Source: Pseudoxanthomonas helianthi
GTDB taxonomy: Bacteria; Pseudomonadota; Gammaproteobacteria; Xanthomonadales; Xanthomonadaceae
Assembly: GCF_017939625.1 (NCBI RefSeq)
Contig: NZ_JAGKTC010000002.1
Coordinates: 282,416-346,415 of the forward strand
Direction of reading: 5' to 3'
DNA length: 64,000 bases
The notes under the pieces are model-generated. The model did not search any database and was not told the DNA's origin. It saw only the letters and a list, made by a program, of their open reading frames with translations. Of this stretch, positions 45,592-55,935 are shown piece after piece (the stretch's first letter is position 1; the number at the start of each line of letters is the position of its first letter). The position numbers and the translations under genes are program-made.

Positions 45592-48500
45592 ATGCCAGCT
45601 ATCGAAACCACTCCCGCTGCTGCCCGCCGGGCCATCGACGGCGCGCTCAGCCGCGATCGCGGCCGCCTGCATGGCCTGTGGTCGCGCTGGCAAGCCAAGC
45701 CCGGAGACGCGAAGGCCCGCGACGCGTTCGCCACGGCGCTGGCGGCCTCGGTCGCCGCCCGCGAGGCGCGCGCCGCCCGCGTGCCGGCGGTCACCTTGGA
45801 CGAAGCGCTGCCGATCGCCCGCGAGGGCGAGCGCATCGTCGAATTGATCCGCAAGCACCAAGTGGTCGTGGTCGCCGGCGAAACCGGCTCGGGCAAGACC
45901 ACCCAGCTGCCGAAATTGTGCCTGGCGGCTGGCCGCGGTGTCGCCGGCATGATCGGCTGCACCCAGCCGCGCCGCATCGCCGCGCGCGCGGTCGCCCGCC
46001 GCGTTGCGGAGGAATTGCACAGCCCGATCGGCGACGTGGTCGGCTACCAGGTGCGCTTCAACGACCAAGTGGGGGACGCGACCCAGGTCAAGTTCATGAC
46101 CGACGGCATCCTGCTGGCCGAGATCGCCCGCGACCGCTGGCTGTCGGCCTACGACACGATCATCGTCGACGAGGCGCACGAGCGCAGCCTCAACATCGAC
46201 TTCCTGCTCGGCTACCTGAAGCAGTTGCTGCGCAAGCGCCGCGACCTGAAGGTCATCGTCACCTCGGCGACCATCGACACCGCGCGTTTCGCCCGCCATT
46301 TCGACGATGCGCCGGTGATTTCGGTCGAAGGCCGGACCTATCCGGTCGAAGTCCGCTACCGGCCGCTCGAAGGCGAGGTCGACGCGGATGGCGAGCTGCG
46401 CGAAGGCGAGCGCAGCGTGAACGACGCGATAGTGGGCGCCATCGACGAGATCACCCGGCAGGATCCGCGCGGCGACGTGCTGGTGTTCCTGCCCGGCGAA
46501 CGCGAGATCCGCGACGCGCACCAGGCGCTGGAACGGCGCAAGTACCGCGAAACCGAGGTACTGCCGCTGTACGCACGGCTGTCGACGAAGGACCAGGACC
46601 GCGTGTTCAACCCCGGCACCAAACGCCGGCTGGTGCTGGCGACCAATGTCGCCGAAACCTCGCTGACGGTGCCGCGCATCCGCTACGTGGTCGACCCGGG
46701 TTTCGCCCGGGTGAAGCGCTATTCGCCGCGGCAGAAACTCGACCGCCTGCATATCGAACCGGTTTCGCAGGCCAGCGCCAACCAGCGCAAGGGCCGCTGC
46801 GGGCGCATCGCCGAAGGCATCTGCTATCGCCTGTACGCCGAGGCCGATTTCGCCGCGCGCCCCGAGTTCACCGATCCGGAAATCCGCCGCTCGTCGCTGG
46901 CCGGGGTGATCCTGCGCATGCTCGCGCTGGGCCTGGGAAGCATCGAGGACTTCCCGTTCCTCGAACCGCCGGACGAACGCGCCATCGCCGATGGCTGGCA
47001 GCAGCTGGGCGAGCTCGGCGCCATCGACAAGGACCGCAGGCTCACCGCCATCGGCCGGCAGATGGCGCGCCTGCCCGTCGACGTGAAGCTGGCGCGGATG
47101 CTGGTCGCCGCGCAGCAGCACCGCTGCCTGCGCGAAATGCTGGTCATCGCCGCGTTCCTCGGCATCCAGGATCCGCGAGAACGTCCGCCGGAAGCACGCG
47201 AGGCGGCCGACCACGCGCATGCGAAGTTCGCCGATGCGCGTTCGGAGTTCGTCGGCATCCTCAAGTTGTGGGAAGCCTATCGGGCGGCCCACGAGGACCT
47301 GACCCAGTCGAAGCTGCGCGACTGGTGCGAGAAACATTTCCTTGGTTTCCTGCGCATGCGCGAGTGGCGCGAGTTGCATCGCCAGCTGCTGTTGTTGTGC
47401 GAAGAGCTCCAATGGCAACCGGACGAAGCTTCGCCGCTGTTGGCCGAGGGCGCGCAGGAAAAAGCCCGGTTGGCCGCATACGTCGCCTTGCACCTCGCCC
47501 TGATCGCCGGCCTGCCGACGCAGGTCGGCCATCGCACCGAAAAAGGCGATTTCCTTGCGCCGCGCCAGCGCCGCTTCCACCTGTTCCCCGGCTCGGCGCT
47601 GGCGAAGAAACCGCCGCCATGGACGTTGTGCGCGACGCTGCTCGACACCCAGCGCGTCTGGGGGCTGACCAATGCGGCGATCGAGCCCGACTGGGTGATC
47701 GCCGAAGTGCCGCATCTGCTGGCGCGCAAGCATTTCGACGCGCACTGGTCGCGAGCGCAGGGCCACGTGCTGGCTTCGGAGCAGGTTTCGCTGTTCGGCC
47801 TGGTGCTGGCGCCGAAGAAACCGGTCCACTACGGCCGCATCGCGCCGTTGGAAGCGCACGACATCTTCGTGCGCCAAGGCCTGGTCACCGGCGAAATCAA
47901 CACCCGTTCCGGCTTCGTCGCCGCCAACCTGAAGACGCTGGAGCAGGCGCAGGAAGAAGAAGCCAAGCTGCGCCGCGCCGGCCTGGTCGCCGACGAGGAC
48001 TGGCAGGCGCGCTGGTATCTCGACCGCATTCCGTCGGAAATCCATTCCGCTGCCGGACTCGATGCCTGGTGGAAATCGCTGGCCGAGGAAAAGAAGCGCG
48101 CGCTGCACTGGTCGCTGGCCGACCTGTTGCCAGGCGAGGGCAGCGAACAGGATCGTTACCCCAAATACCTGGCGCTGGGCGATGCGCGCCTGCCGCTGCA
48201 CTACAAGTTCGAGCCGGGCGCGGCCGATGACGGCGTGACCCTCGAGGTGCCGTTGCACCTGCTCGGCGCGCTGGATCCGGCGCGCCTGTCGTGGCTGGCA
48301 CCGGGTTTCGTCGCCGACAAGGCGGCGGCCCTGATCCGTTCGCTGCCGAAGGCGATGCGGCGCAACTACGTGCCGGCGCCGGATTTCGGACGTGCGTTCT
48401 TCGAAGCGTTCCCGCAACCGACCGCCGACGACATCCGCGGCGAACTCGCGCGCTTCCTGTCCAAGGCCACCGGCGCGCAGCTCGCCGCCATCGACTTCGA

Positions 48501-49500
48501 TGAGACTGCCCTGGAGCCGCATCTGCGCATGAACCTGCGCCTGCGCGACGAGAAGGGAAAGATCATCGCCGAATCGCGCGACCTCGATGCATTGCGCGCG
48601 CGTTTCGGCGAACGCGCCAGCCATGCTTTCGCCGCGCGCGCCGGTCGTGCGCTGGCGGCCGAAGGCTTGCGCGAATTCCCCGCAAGTCCGATCCCGCTGC
48701 AGGTGCCGGGCGAGGCCGGCGTGCCCGCGTATCCGGCCCTGGCCGACACGGGCGAAAGCGCCGCGTTGCGCATCTTCGCCGATCGCAACGAAGCCGCCGA
48801 GGCGCATCCGCAAGGCGTGCGCCGGCTGCTGGAGATCGCCCTGGCCGACAAGGCCAAGCAGGCGCGCAAGCAGTTGCCGGTCTCGCCGAAGACCGGCCTG
48901 CTGTACGCGGCAATCGAATCGCAGGAGCGCTTGCGTGGCGACATCGTCGATGCGGCGATGAACGCGGTGCTGGCCGAAGGCCTGAGCGAAATCCGCGACC
49001 GCGCCGCGTTCGAGCGACGCCGCGACGAGTCGGGCAAGGCCTTGTTCGGCGCATCGATGGAGCGCCTCGCGCTGGCCGAAAGCATCCTGTCCGCCGTCGC
49101 CGAGCTGAAGCCGCTACTGGAATCACCGCTGATGGGCTGGGCACGCGGCAATCTCGACGATCTGCGCGCGCAACTCGATGCGCTGGTGCATCCGGGCTTC
49201 CTGCGCGACACTCCTGCCGAAGCGCTGGCGCAGTTCCCGCGCTATCTGAAGGCGATGATCCTTCGCACCGAGCGGGCCAAGCGCGATCCGACCCGCGATC
49301 AGCAGCGCATGCTGGAGCTCAAGCCGTTCGTCGATGCACTGCGGGACGCGACGGAGCGGGGTGTCGCCGCGCAGCCGCAATGGCAGGCGCTGCGCTGGGA
49401 CCTGGAGGAGTTGCGCGTATCGGTATTCGCTCAGGAACTGGGCGCGCGCGCCGGCATCTCGCCGAAGAAACTCGCGCAACGGCTGGCATCGCTGGCGTAG
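45592..49500 (+). CDS. hrpA: ATP-dependent RNA helicase HrpA
   Basis: 1302 residues from the ATG at 45592, close to the ~1300 of E. coli HrpA; an in-frame ATG at 45553 is possible but adds an atypical leader. DEAH/RHA helicase: motif [14 protein letters not shown], Ia [57 protein letters not shown]2 and OB regions follow, then the long DUF3418-type carboxy extension typical of HrpA. In E. coli it rescues collided ribosomes by acting on mRNA. Confidence 0.96.
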   Translation: MPAIETTPAAARRAIDGALSRDRGRLHGLWSRWQAKPGDAKARDAFATALAASVAAREARAARVPAVTLDEALPIAREGERIVELIRKHQVVVVAGETGSGKTTQLPKLCLAAGRGVAGMIGCTQPRRIAARAVARRVAEELHSPIGDVVGYQVRFNDQVGDATQVKFMTDGILLAEIARDRWLSAYDTIIVDEAHERSLNIDFLLGYLKQLLRKRRDLKVIVTSATIDTARFARHFDDAPVISVEGRTYPVEVRYRPLEGEVDADGELREGERSVNDAIVGAIDEITRQDPRGDVLVFLPGEREIRDAHQALERRKYRETEVLPLYARLSTKDQDRVFNPGTKRRLVLATNVAETSLTVPRIRYVVDPGFARVKRYSPRQKLDRLHIEPVSQASANQRKGRCGRIAEGICYRLYAEADFAARPEFTDPEIRRSSLAGVILRMLALGLGSIEDFPFLEPPDERAIADGWQQLGELGAIDKDRRLTAIGRQMARLPVDVKLARMLVAAQQHRCLREMLVIAAFLGIQDPRERPPEAREAADHAHAKFADARSEFVGILKLWEAYRAAHEDLTQSKLRDWCEKHFLGFLRMREWRELHRQLLLLCEELQWQPDEASPLLAEGAQEKARLAAYVALHLALIAGLPTQVGHRTEKGDFLAPRQRRFHLFPGSALAKKPPPWTLCATLLDTQRVWGLTNAAIEPDWVIAEVPHLLARKHFDAHWSRAQGHVLASEQVSLFGLVLAPKKPVHYGRIAPLEAHDIFVRQGLVTGEINTRSGFVAANLKTLEQAQEEEAKLRRAGLVADEDWQARWYLDRIPSEIHSAAGLDAWWKSLAEEKKRALHWSLADLLPGEGSEQDRYPKYLALGDARLPLHYKFEPGAADDGVTLEVPLHLLGALDPARLSWLAPGFVADKAAALIRSLPKAMRRNYVPAPDFGRAFFEAFPQPTADDIRGELARFLSKATGAQLAAIDFDETALEPHLRMNLRLRDEKGKIIAESRDLDALRARFGERASHAFAARAGRALAAEGLREFPASPIPLQVPGEAGVPAYPALADTGESAALRIFADRNEAAEAHPQGVRRLLEIALADKAKQARKQLPVSPKTGLLYAAIESQERLRGDIVDAAMNAVLAEGLSEIRDRAAFERRRDESGKALFGASMERLALAESILSAVAELKPLLESPLMGWARGNLDDLRAQLDALVHPGFLRDTPAEALAQFPRYLKAMILRTERAKRDPTRDQQRMLELKPFVDALRDATERGVAAQPQWQALRWDLEELRVSVFAQELGARAGISPKKLAQRLASLA

Positions 49501-49540
49501 GGTGGGCACGCTCTTCGCGCCCACCATCTGCCGTGGCCTT

Positions 49541-49662
49541 GTAGAGCCGAGCTTGCTCGGCTGCTCTTGCTTCGCAGGTGCCGTGCTTGCCCCGGCACGC
49601 TTTTGATCTTCGCAGGAAAGGGCGAAACGCAAGCAAAAGCAGCCGAGCAAGCTCGGCTCTAC
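49541..49662. repeat. GTAG-type REP doublet, copy 2
   Basis: 25-base arms at 49541-49565 (GTAGAGCCGAGCTTGCTCGG..) and 49638-49662 are exact inverted copies. Each arm holds a GCCGAGC-TT-GCTCGGC hairpin. Between them is a second pair GTGCCG / CGGCAC around 49580-49600. It separates hrpA and the convergent small gene and may act as a two-way terminator. Confidence 0.8.
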
Positions 49663-49672
49663 AAAGCGAGCA

Positions 49673-50176
49673 TCAGTCGATGCGGTAGACCCGCGCCTTC
49701 GGCATGTCTTCATCGACCTGCAGGAACCAGCGCCCGGCGATGCCCGGCACGACCACGATCTCCGGCGCGTTCAGCGGCTTGCGCAGCTTCATCTGGCCTT
49801 TCAGCACCTTCCAGCGCTGGCCGTTCTCCAGTTCGAACTCGGTGCCCGGCTCCCAGCCGGCGACGTCGCCCTTCAGCCGGCTCTTGATCGGCTGGTCGTT
49901 GAGGCCGATCAATGCCGAATGCTCCGCTTCCTGCTGACGCTGCGCCTGCACTTCGGCCTTGGCTTCCGCCTTGGCCGCGGCGACCTGGACTTCGTCTTCG
50001 CCGCGCAGGATGCGGTTCAGCGCCGCCAGTTGTGCCTTCGACAGCTTGTCCAGGCCGGTTTCGCGCAACTGCTCGGCGTTGAGCCGTTGTTCGAGATCGA
50101 CATAGGCTTGTTGCGCGGCCGCCGGCAAGGCGGTCAGGGCGAGCAGGCAGGCGAAGGCGGCAAGAATCCGGCGCAT
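49673..50176 (-). CDS. Small periplasmic protein of unknown function
   Basis: 167 residues from the ATG at 50176, which opens a signal peptide (MRRILAAFACLLALTALPAAA). A helical Ala/Glu/Gln-rich middle (~25-90) is followed by a beta-rich end (SRLKGDVAGWEPGTEFELENG, QRWKVLKGQMKLRKPL, GRWFLQVDED). Similar small exported proteins are common in xanthomonads, but I know no function. The frame stays open far upstream, antisense to relA, which is not coding. It diverges from relA across 120 bases. Confidence 0.78.
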   Translation of the reverse strand: MRRILAAFACLLALTALPAAAQQAYVDLEQRLNAEQLRETGLDKLSKAQLAALNRILRGEDEVQVAAAKAEAKAEVQAQRQQEAEHSALIGLNDQPIKSRLKGDVAGWEPGTEFELENGQRWKVLKGQMKLRKPLNAPEIVVVPGIAGRWFLQVDEDMPKARVYRID

Positions 50177-50296
50177 GGCGTTCGTGGCATGGAATCGGCA
50201 GATGACAAGATTGCGCCGGTTTTGTGACACGATGATGTCGGTCCGCTCCGCGACCCTTGCTTTCCGGGCCATAGCGCCCATTGCAGGATTCCATCG

Positions 50297-52453
50297 TTGT
50301 CGAGACACGTCGTGGCCGTCGCTTCCCCGCAAGACCTGAAAACGCTGCTGGACCATCCCGCCATCGCCGCGATGCCCGCGGCGCTGCGCGAGGCGGCGAC
50401 GAAGGCGTTGCGGGAACCGGTGGAAACCGACGACCCGCCGGCGGTGCTGGCCGATGCGCTGGAAATCCTGCGCAGCCTGTCCGCCGACGGCGAGGCGGTC
50501 GCGGCGACGCTGTGGCATGCCGTGCCTGCGCTGCGCGAACAGGTGACGCCGGCCTTCGCCAAGGCGCATCCCGGCGTGGCCGTGCTGGTCGAAGGCCAGC
50601 AGGCCGCCGCGCAGGTGTGGGCGTTGCATGCGCAGTCGGACCGCATGGGCAACACCGAAGGGCTGCGCCGCCTGCTGCTGGCGATCGTGCAGGACCTGCG
50701 CGTGGTGCCGATCCTGCTGGCGCGGCAGCTGGCGCGGATGCGCGTCGCCGGCAAGCTGCCGCCGGCGCAGCGCCGCGAACTGGCGCAGCTGACCCGCGAC
50801 ATCCATGCGCCGTTGGCCAACCGGCTGGGCATCTGGCAGTTGAAGTGGGAGCTGGAGGACCTGGCGTTCCGCTTCCTCGAACCCGATACCTACAAACAGA
50901 TCGCCGCGCAACTGGACGACAAGCGCCAGGGCCGCGAGCGCTACATCCAGCAGGTCAAGCGGCAGCTGTCGGCGGTGCTGCGCGAGAACGGCATCCCTGC
51001 CGAGATCAGCGGCCGGCCCAAGCACATCTACAGCATCTGGAAGAAGATGCAGCGCAAGCAGGTGTCGATGGACGAGCTGTACGACCTGCGCGCAGTGCGC
51101 GTCGCGGTCGACGACGTCGCTGCCTGCTACGCCGCGCTGGGCGTGGTGCATGCGCTGTGGACGCCGATCCCGAGCGAGTTCGACGACTACATCGCCCGGC
51201 CCAAGGCCAACGACTACCGTTCGCTGCACACGGCCGTGGTCGGTCCGGAAGGGCGCACGCTGGAAGTGCAGATCCGCACCCACGAGATGCACGCGCAGGC
51301 CGAGCTTGGCGTGGCCGCGCACTGGAAATACAAGGAAGGCGGCAAGTCCGGCGACCAGGCCTTCGAGCGCAAGATCGCATGGATGCGCCGCCTGCTGGAC
51401 CAGTCCGCCGAAGGCGAGAACATCGGCGGCGAACTCGATGCCGAGCTGGCCGAGGACCGCATCTACACACTGACCCCGAAGGGCGAAGTGATCGACCTGC
51501 CGCGCGGCGGCACCGTGCTCGACTTTGCCTACCACGTGCACACCATGGTCGGGCATCGCACGCGCGGGGCCAAGGTCAACGGCCGCATCGTGCAGTTGAG
51601 CCACCAGCTGCGCAGCGGCGACCGCGTCGAGATCCTGACCGCGAAGACCGGCGAACCACGCCGCGACTGGCTGTTGCCGGCCAATGGTTTCCTCGCCAGC
51701 GGGCGCTCGCGCGACAAGGTGCGTGCGTGGTTCCACAAGCTGGATCGCGCGCGCAACGTGCAGGCCGGGCGCGAGCTGCTGGAGAAGGAGTTGAAGCGCC
51801 TAGGTGTGCAGCATGCCGACCTCGGCCCGATGCTGAAGCGCTTCCACGCGGAGAACATCGACGAGCTGTACGTCCAGGTCGCGCTCGGCGATACCGGACC
51901 GAACCAGGTTGGCCGCGCCCTACTCGAGGAGCAGCGTGCGCAGGCGCAACCCGCGGCGGCGACGCAGCCCCTGCTGCGCACGCCGCGGCGCGCCCCGGCC
52001 CCGCCGAAATCGCGCTTCACCGTGCAGGGCGTGGGCAACCTGCTGGTGCAGCTGGCCAAGTGCTGCCAACCGGTCGCGGGTGAGCCGATCGCCGGTTACC
52101 TGACCCGCGGGCGCGGGGTCAGCGTGCATCGTGCCGACTGCACCGCGTTCCGCCGCTTGGCCGCGGCCAATCCGCAGCGCGTGCTGCAGGTGGAATGGGG
52201 CGTGGCCGGCGGCGGTTACGAGGCCGACGTGCAGGTCCTGGCCATCGACCGCAAGTGGTTGCTGAAGGACGTGACCAACCTGATCGCGCAGGAGGACGCG
52301 CATGTACTCGACATCCACAGCGAGGCCCTGCGCAACAGCGGCCGCATCCGCCTGCGCCTGCGCCTGAAGGTCAGCGACTACGGCCAGCTTTCGACCCTGT
52401 TGGGCAAGCTGGACGCCCTGCCGGGGGTCGAGGAAGCACGGCGTTCAGGCTGA
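50297..52453 (+). CDS. relA: (p)ppGpp synthetase RelA
   Basis: 718 residues from a TTG at 50297 with AGGA eight bases upstream; GTG 50312 is an alternative. Ribosome-associated stringent-response enzyme. The amino hydrolase-like domain has no HD motif, as in monofunctional RelA. The synthetase domain is intact (GRPKHIYSIWKKMQ; YDLRAVRV; EFDDYIARPKANDYRSLHTAVVGP in parts; EVQIRTHEMH; ELGVAAHWKYKEG). TGS (YTLTPKGEVIDLPRGGTVLDFAYHVH in parts), a Cys site (AKCCQP, HRADC) and a carboxy ACT domain follow. A bifunctional SpoT must exist elsewhere. Confidence 0.95.
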   Translation: MSRHVVAVASPQDLKTLLDHPAIAAMPAALREAATKALREPVETDDPPAVLADALEILRSLSADGEAVAATLWHAVPALREQVTPAFAKAHPGVAVLVEGQQAAAQVWALHAQSDRMGNTEGLRRLLLAIVQDLRVVPILLARQLARMRVAGKLPPAQRRELAQLTRDIHAPLANRLGIWQLKWELEDLAFRFLEPDTYKQIAAQLDDKRQGRERYIQQVKRQLSAVLRENGIPAEISGRPKHIYSIWKKMQRKQVSMDELYDLRAVRVAVDDVAACYAALGVVHALWTPIPSEFDDYIARPKANDYRSLHTAVVGPEGRTLEVQIRTHEMHAQAELGVAAHWKYKEGGKSGDQAFERKIAWMRRLLDQSAEGENIGGELDAELAEDRIYTLTPKGEVIDLPRGGTVLDFAYHVHTMVGHRTRGAKVNGRIVQLSHQLRSGDRVEILTAKTGEPRRDWLLPANGFLASGRSRDKVRAWFHKLDRARNVQAGRELLEKELKRLGVQHADLGPMLKRFHAENIDELYVQVALGDTGPNQVGRALLEEQRAQAQPAAATQPLLRTPRRAPAPPKSRFTVQGVGNLLVQLAKCCQPVAGEPIAGYLTRGRGVSVHRADCTAFRRLAAANPQRVLQVEWGVAGGGYEADVQVLAIDRKWLLKDVTNLIAQEDAHVLDIHSEALRNSGRIRLRLRLKVSDYGQLSTLLGKLDALPGVEEARRSG

Positions 52454-52470
52454 ATGGCTATGCTGTCGCG

Positions 52471-54033
52471 GTGACGCGCGATCCGCCCCGCAATCCCGAC
52501 GAGCGCATCGAACCGACGCTGGACTGGCGCCAGGTCGAATTCCGTTCGCCCCGGCCTCCGCCGGCCCCGACCTGGCGCCGTCGTTCGCGCTGGCGCTGGA
52601 TCGCCGCCATCGTCGTGTTGCTGGCGGCCGCGCTGGTGCTGTTCCGCCAACCGCTGTCGGAATGGCTGTGGTCGGGTTCGCGGGTGCAGGCCTTGCTGGA
52701 CGAAGGCGACGCGGCGTTGCGGGCGGGGCGCCTGGAGAATGCGCGCTTGAAGTTCGAGGCCGCGCAGGCGCTGGACGGCGACCGCAGCGAGGCCCGTGCC
52801 GGGCTCGCCCGGGTGGCGAACGCGGCACTGGGCCAGGCGCGCGCCGCGACCCAGGCCGGAGATTTCGAGCGCGCCCGCCGGGCCATGGCGCTGGCCCGCG
52901 AATTGCAGGCGCCGCGCGCCGAAACCGAAACCGTGGCCGGGGAAATGCGCGAGCGCGAAGCGACGCGCGCCGGCATCGCCGGCCTGTTGCAACAGGCCGA
53001 AGCCGCGCGCGCTGCGCACCGGCTCGATGGCGACGCAAACGCCGCGTTGCCGCTGTACCAGCGCGTGCTGGCGCTGCAGCCGAACCGGACCGAGGCGCTG
53101 GAGGGCCGCGAAGACGCGTTGTCCGAACTGCTGCAGCAGGCCCGGCAGGCGCTCGCCGCCGGCGAACTGGCGCGCGGCGCGACCCTGGTCGCCGCGGCGC
53201 AAAGCTATGACCCGGGCCATGTCGACCTGCCCGAGGCGCAGGCGCTGTTGTCGCGCGCCATCGAGCAGCAACGCCAGCGCGCCGACGCGGACCTGCGCGC
53301 CCAGCGCCTGCCGCAGGCGCTGGCCGGGTACATGGCGGTGCAGGCGCTGGCCGCGAACGACGCCAACCAGACGGCCGCCGCCGCCCGTGGCGTGGAGAAG
53401 ATCGCGCTGGCCTATGCGAAGCAGTCGCGCAAGCTGGCTGGCGATTTCGAGTTCAAGCAGGCCGAAGCGGCGTTGGCGATGGCGCGCGAACTGGCCCCGC
53501 AATCCGCCGAAGTGCGCGAGGCCGGGGAATACCTGGAGCGCACGCAGAAGAACCGCGGCCAGCGTTCGGGCGTCGCCGCCTCGCCGCAGAACCGCCAGCG
53601 CGCGCAGGCCCTGTTGGCCGAAATGGCCCGCGCCGAAGCGCGCGGCGACTGGATCGAACCGCCCGGCGACAGCGCCTACGACAAGTTGCGCGCCGCGCAG
53701 TCGCTGGCTCCTTCCGATCCGGCGGTGGACGCAGCCGCGCGTCGCCTGCTGCCGGCCGTGCGCGGTTGTTTCGAAAGCGAATTGCGCGGCAATCGTCCGC
53801 GCAGCGCGCATGCCTGCTACGACGCCTGGCAGGCGCTGGATTCCGACAGCCCCGGCCTCCCCGCCGCGCGCAGGCGCCTGGCGCAAAGCTGGGTGTCGGT
53901 CGGCGCGGAAAGATTGGGTACCGGCGATGTCGCCTATGCGCGCGAAGCGCTGCGGCGCGCACGATCGCTCGACGCGAGCGCGCCGGGCCTGGGGCAATTG
54001 CAGGCGCGCGTGGACAGCGTAAGGACGCCATAG
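52471..54033 (+). CDS. Membrane-anchored TPR protein
   Basis: 520 residues from a GTG at 52471, the first start in frame after relA; no clear ribosome site. A Pro/Arg-rich cytoplasmic amino end, one membrane helix (~44-62, WIAAIVVLLAAALVLF), then a long Ala/Arg-rich helical part with TPR-like repeats (LLDEGDAALRAGRLENARLKFEAAQAL; LYQRVLALQPNRTEALEGREDAL in parts) that would face the periplasm. It begins 17 bases after relA and may be cotranscribed. The function is unknown; such proteins usually act as scaffolds. Confidence 0.8.
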   Translation: MTRDPPRNPDERIEPTLDWRQVEFRSPRPPPAPTWRRRSRWRWIAAIVVLLAAALVLFRQPLSEWLWSGSRVQALLDEGDAALRAGRLENARLKFEAAQALDGDRSEARAGLARVANAALGQARAATQAGDFERARRAMALARELQAPRAETETVAGEMREREATRAGIAGLLQQAEAARAAHRLDGDANAALPLYQRVLALQPNRTEALEGREDALSELLQQARQALAAGELARGATLVAAAQSYDPGHVDLPEAQALLSRAIEQQRQRADADLRAQRLPQALAGYMAVQALAANDANQTAAAARGVEKIALAYAKQSRKLAGDFEFKQAEAALAMARELAPQSAEVREAGEYLERTQKNRGQRSGVAASPQNRQRAQALLAEMARAEARGDWIEPPGDSAYDKLRAAQSLAPSDPAVDAAARRLLPAVRGCFESELRGNRPRSAHACYDAWQALDSDSPGLPAARRRLAQSWVSVGAERLGTGDVAYAREALRRARSLDASAPGLGQLQARVDSVRTP

Positions 54034-54084
54034 CGCCCCGCGCTATCATGCGGGCCGGCACACCACGGCAATGGCGCGGTCAGG

Positions 54085-54948
54085 ATGGCAGTACTCGTAA
54101 TCGGCGCAAGCAGCCAGATCGGCCATTGCCTGCTGCCGCGCCTGCTCGCCGCCGGCTTCGATGTGGTCGCCTTGAGCCGGAAAGCGCAGGTGGGCACCGC
54201 GCGGATCGAATGGAAGCTTGCCCGCGTTCCCGATCGCATGCCCGAACCGGCGCGTTACGACGCCATCGTCAGCTTCGGTCCGCTCCTTGCGCTCGGCGAA
54301 TGGCTTTCCCGGCAAACCGAAGCGCCGGCGCCGCGCCTGGTGGCGACGAGTTCCATGAGCGCCGTCAGCAAGCGCGATTCGGTGGTGGCGGACGAAGTCG
54401 AAATCGCGCGCCAGCTGCGCCGGGGCGAAGACGAAGTCGTCCGCCAGTGCGAACGCCTTGGCATCGGCTGGACCCTGTTCCGCCCGACCCTGATCTACGG
54501 CGTCGGGCTGGACAAAAGCCTGACCCCGCTGGCCCGTCGCGCACTGCGTTGGCGCGTGTTCCCGATTCCCGCCGCGCGCGGCTTGCGCCAACCGGTGCAT
54601 GCCGACGACCTGGCCCAGGCGGTCGTGCGCGCGCTGGCCGTGCCCGAGTCGCAGGGCAGGACATTCGAGTTCGGCGGCGGCGAACGCCTCAGCGCAGAAA
54701 TCATGTTCCGCCGCGTCCGCGACAGCCTGCCGCGTGCCACGCTGCCGTTGCCGCTGGGCCGCGCCGCACAGGCGTTGATGCGTTGGCTATGGCCTGCATC
54801 GCGTGGGCCGTTGTCGCGACTGGATCGGGATCTAGTTGCCGACAATGGGTTGGCAGTTTCCGTTCTTGGAATATCGCCACGACTGTTCCAACCGGATGCG
54901 GCGATGTGGACCCGGCCAGAGGCCGATATGGACATGGAGCACAGGTAA
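54085..54948 (+). CDS. NAD(P)-dependent epimerase/dehydratase-like SDR protein
   Basis: 287 residues; TCAGG just before the ATG. Extended SDR fold: nucleotide loop VLVIGASSQIG at the start, ATSSMSAVSKRDS near residue 92, FRPTLIYGVG and a QPVHADDLAQAVVRAL segment typical of sugar-nucleotide epimerases and related proteins. A classical YxxxK catalytic pair is not obvious, so it may be an atypical member acting on another substrate. TATCAT at 54044-54049 may be its -10. It is followed three bases later by a glycosyltransferase gene. Confidence 0.82.
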   Translation: MAVLVIGASSQIGHCLLPRLLAAGFDVVALSRKAQVGTARIEWKLARVPDRMPEPARYDAIVSFGPLLALGEWLSRQTEAPAPRLVATSSMSAVSKRDSVVADEVEIARQLRRGEDEVVRQCERLGIGWTLFRPTLIYGVGLDKSLTPLARRALRWRVFPIPAARGLRQPVHADDLAQAVVRALAVPESQGRTFEFGGGERLSAEIMFRRVRDSLPRATLPLPLGRAAQALMRWLWPASRGPLSRLDRDLVADNGLAVSVLGISPRLFQPDAAMWTRPEADMDMEHR

Positions 54949-54950
54949 CC

Positions 54951-55925
54951 ATGCGGATTTCCGTCGCCCTCTGCACCTACAATGGCGAGAAGTATCTGCC
55001 GCAACAGCTCGACAGCCTTCTTCGCCAAGAACGGGTTCCCGACCAGATCGTCGTTCGTGATGACGTGTCCGCCGATGGCACGTGGGCCTTGCTCGAGGAT
55101 TTCGCGGTCGAAGCCCGCGGACGCGGCGTCGAAGTGGATCTGCAACGCAATGCGGCCAATCTGGGTTACGTACGTAATTTCGAGCGGGCGCTGTCCGCGA
55201 CCGATGGCGACCTGGTGTTCCTTTGCGACCAGGATGATGTGTGGCATGCGGACAAGATATTCCGCATGGCAAGGGAGTTTGGGCGTAGGCCACGGCTGGT
55301 GCTGCTCCATACCGATGCGAGGTTGGTCGATGGCAATGGTGTTGATCTCGGTTATGGACTTTTCGACGCGCTTGAGATGACTCGGGCGGAGATCGCCGAT
55401 GAGCATGCGGGTCGTGCTTTCGATGTCCTGCTTCGTCGAAACACTGTGACGGGAGCCACCGTTGCAATGCGAGGCGATGTCTTGAAGAACGTGCCTTCTG
55501 CCCCGGACGGATGGGTGCACGACGAGTGGTTGGCCTTCGTGCTGGGGTTGGATGGCGAAATCGATTGTTTGCAGTGGAAATCAATGGATTATCGTCAACA
55601 CGGAGACAATCAGATTGGAGTACGCCGGCATAGCCTCTATGACCGGGTCGCGCGAACCGGGTTGCCGAAACAAGAATTCATGAAGTCGCGATTGCAGTGC
55701 CTGCAGGCGTTGCAGGCAAAATTCGAGGCGGGCGAGCTGGTTGGCACGTCAGAACAGAGGGGTCGCGTGGCCGAACGGGTGGCGCACGCGCGCTTTCGGG
55801 CGCAACTTCCCGACAAGACTACAGCGCGTATGGCAGCGGTTTTAAGGGAGGCGATGACGGGTCGCTATATGCGCTATTCATCGGGAGCGCGTTCCATTGC
55901 TAGCGATTTGTTCGGCTTGAAATGA
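54951..55925 (+). CDS. Family 2 glycosyltransferase
   Basis: 324 residues. GT-A fold with the opening SVALCTYNGEKYLPQQLDSLL, nucleotide-sugar Asp in VVRDDVSADGT, and the metal-binding FLCDQDDVWHADKI. DGWVHDEWLAF follows the acceptor region. Such proteins often move rhamnose or a related sugar onto O-antigen or another surface glycan in the cytoplasm. The gene starts three bases after the epimerase gene. The GC content falls well below that of the neighbours from about 55200, suggesting transfer. Confidence 0.88.
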   Translation: MRISVALCTYNGEKYLPQQLDSLLRQERVPDQIVVRDDVSADGTWALLEDFAVEARGRGVEVDLQRNAANLGYVRNFERALSATDGDLVFLCDQDDVWHADKIFRMAREFGRRPRLVLLHTDARLVDGNGVDLGYGLFDALEMTRAEIADEHAGRAFDVLLRRNTVTGATVAMRGDVLKNVPSAPDGWVHDEWLAFVLGLDGEIDCLQWKSMDYRQHGDNQIGVRRHSLYDRVARTGLPKQEFMKSRLQCLQALQAKFEAGELVGTSEQRGRVAERVAHARFRAQLPDKTTARMAAVLREAMTGRYMRYSSGARSIASDLFGLK

Positions 55926-55935
55926 ACGATATTGC

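Noticed and set aside
45535..48813. 1092-residue minus-strand frame opposite hrpA
   Set aside because: Antisense to conserved helicase motifs; no domain of its own.
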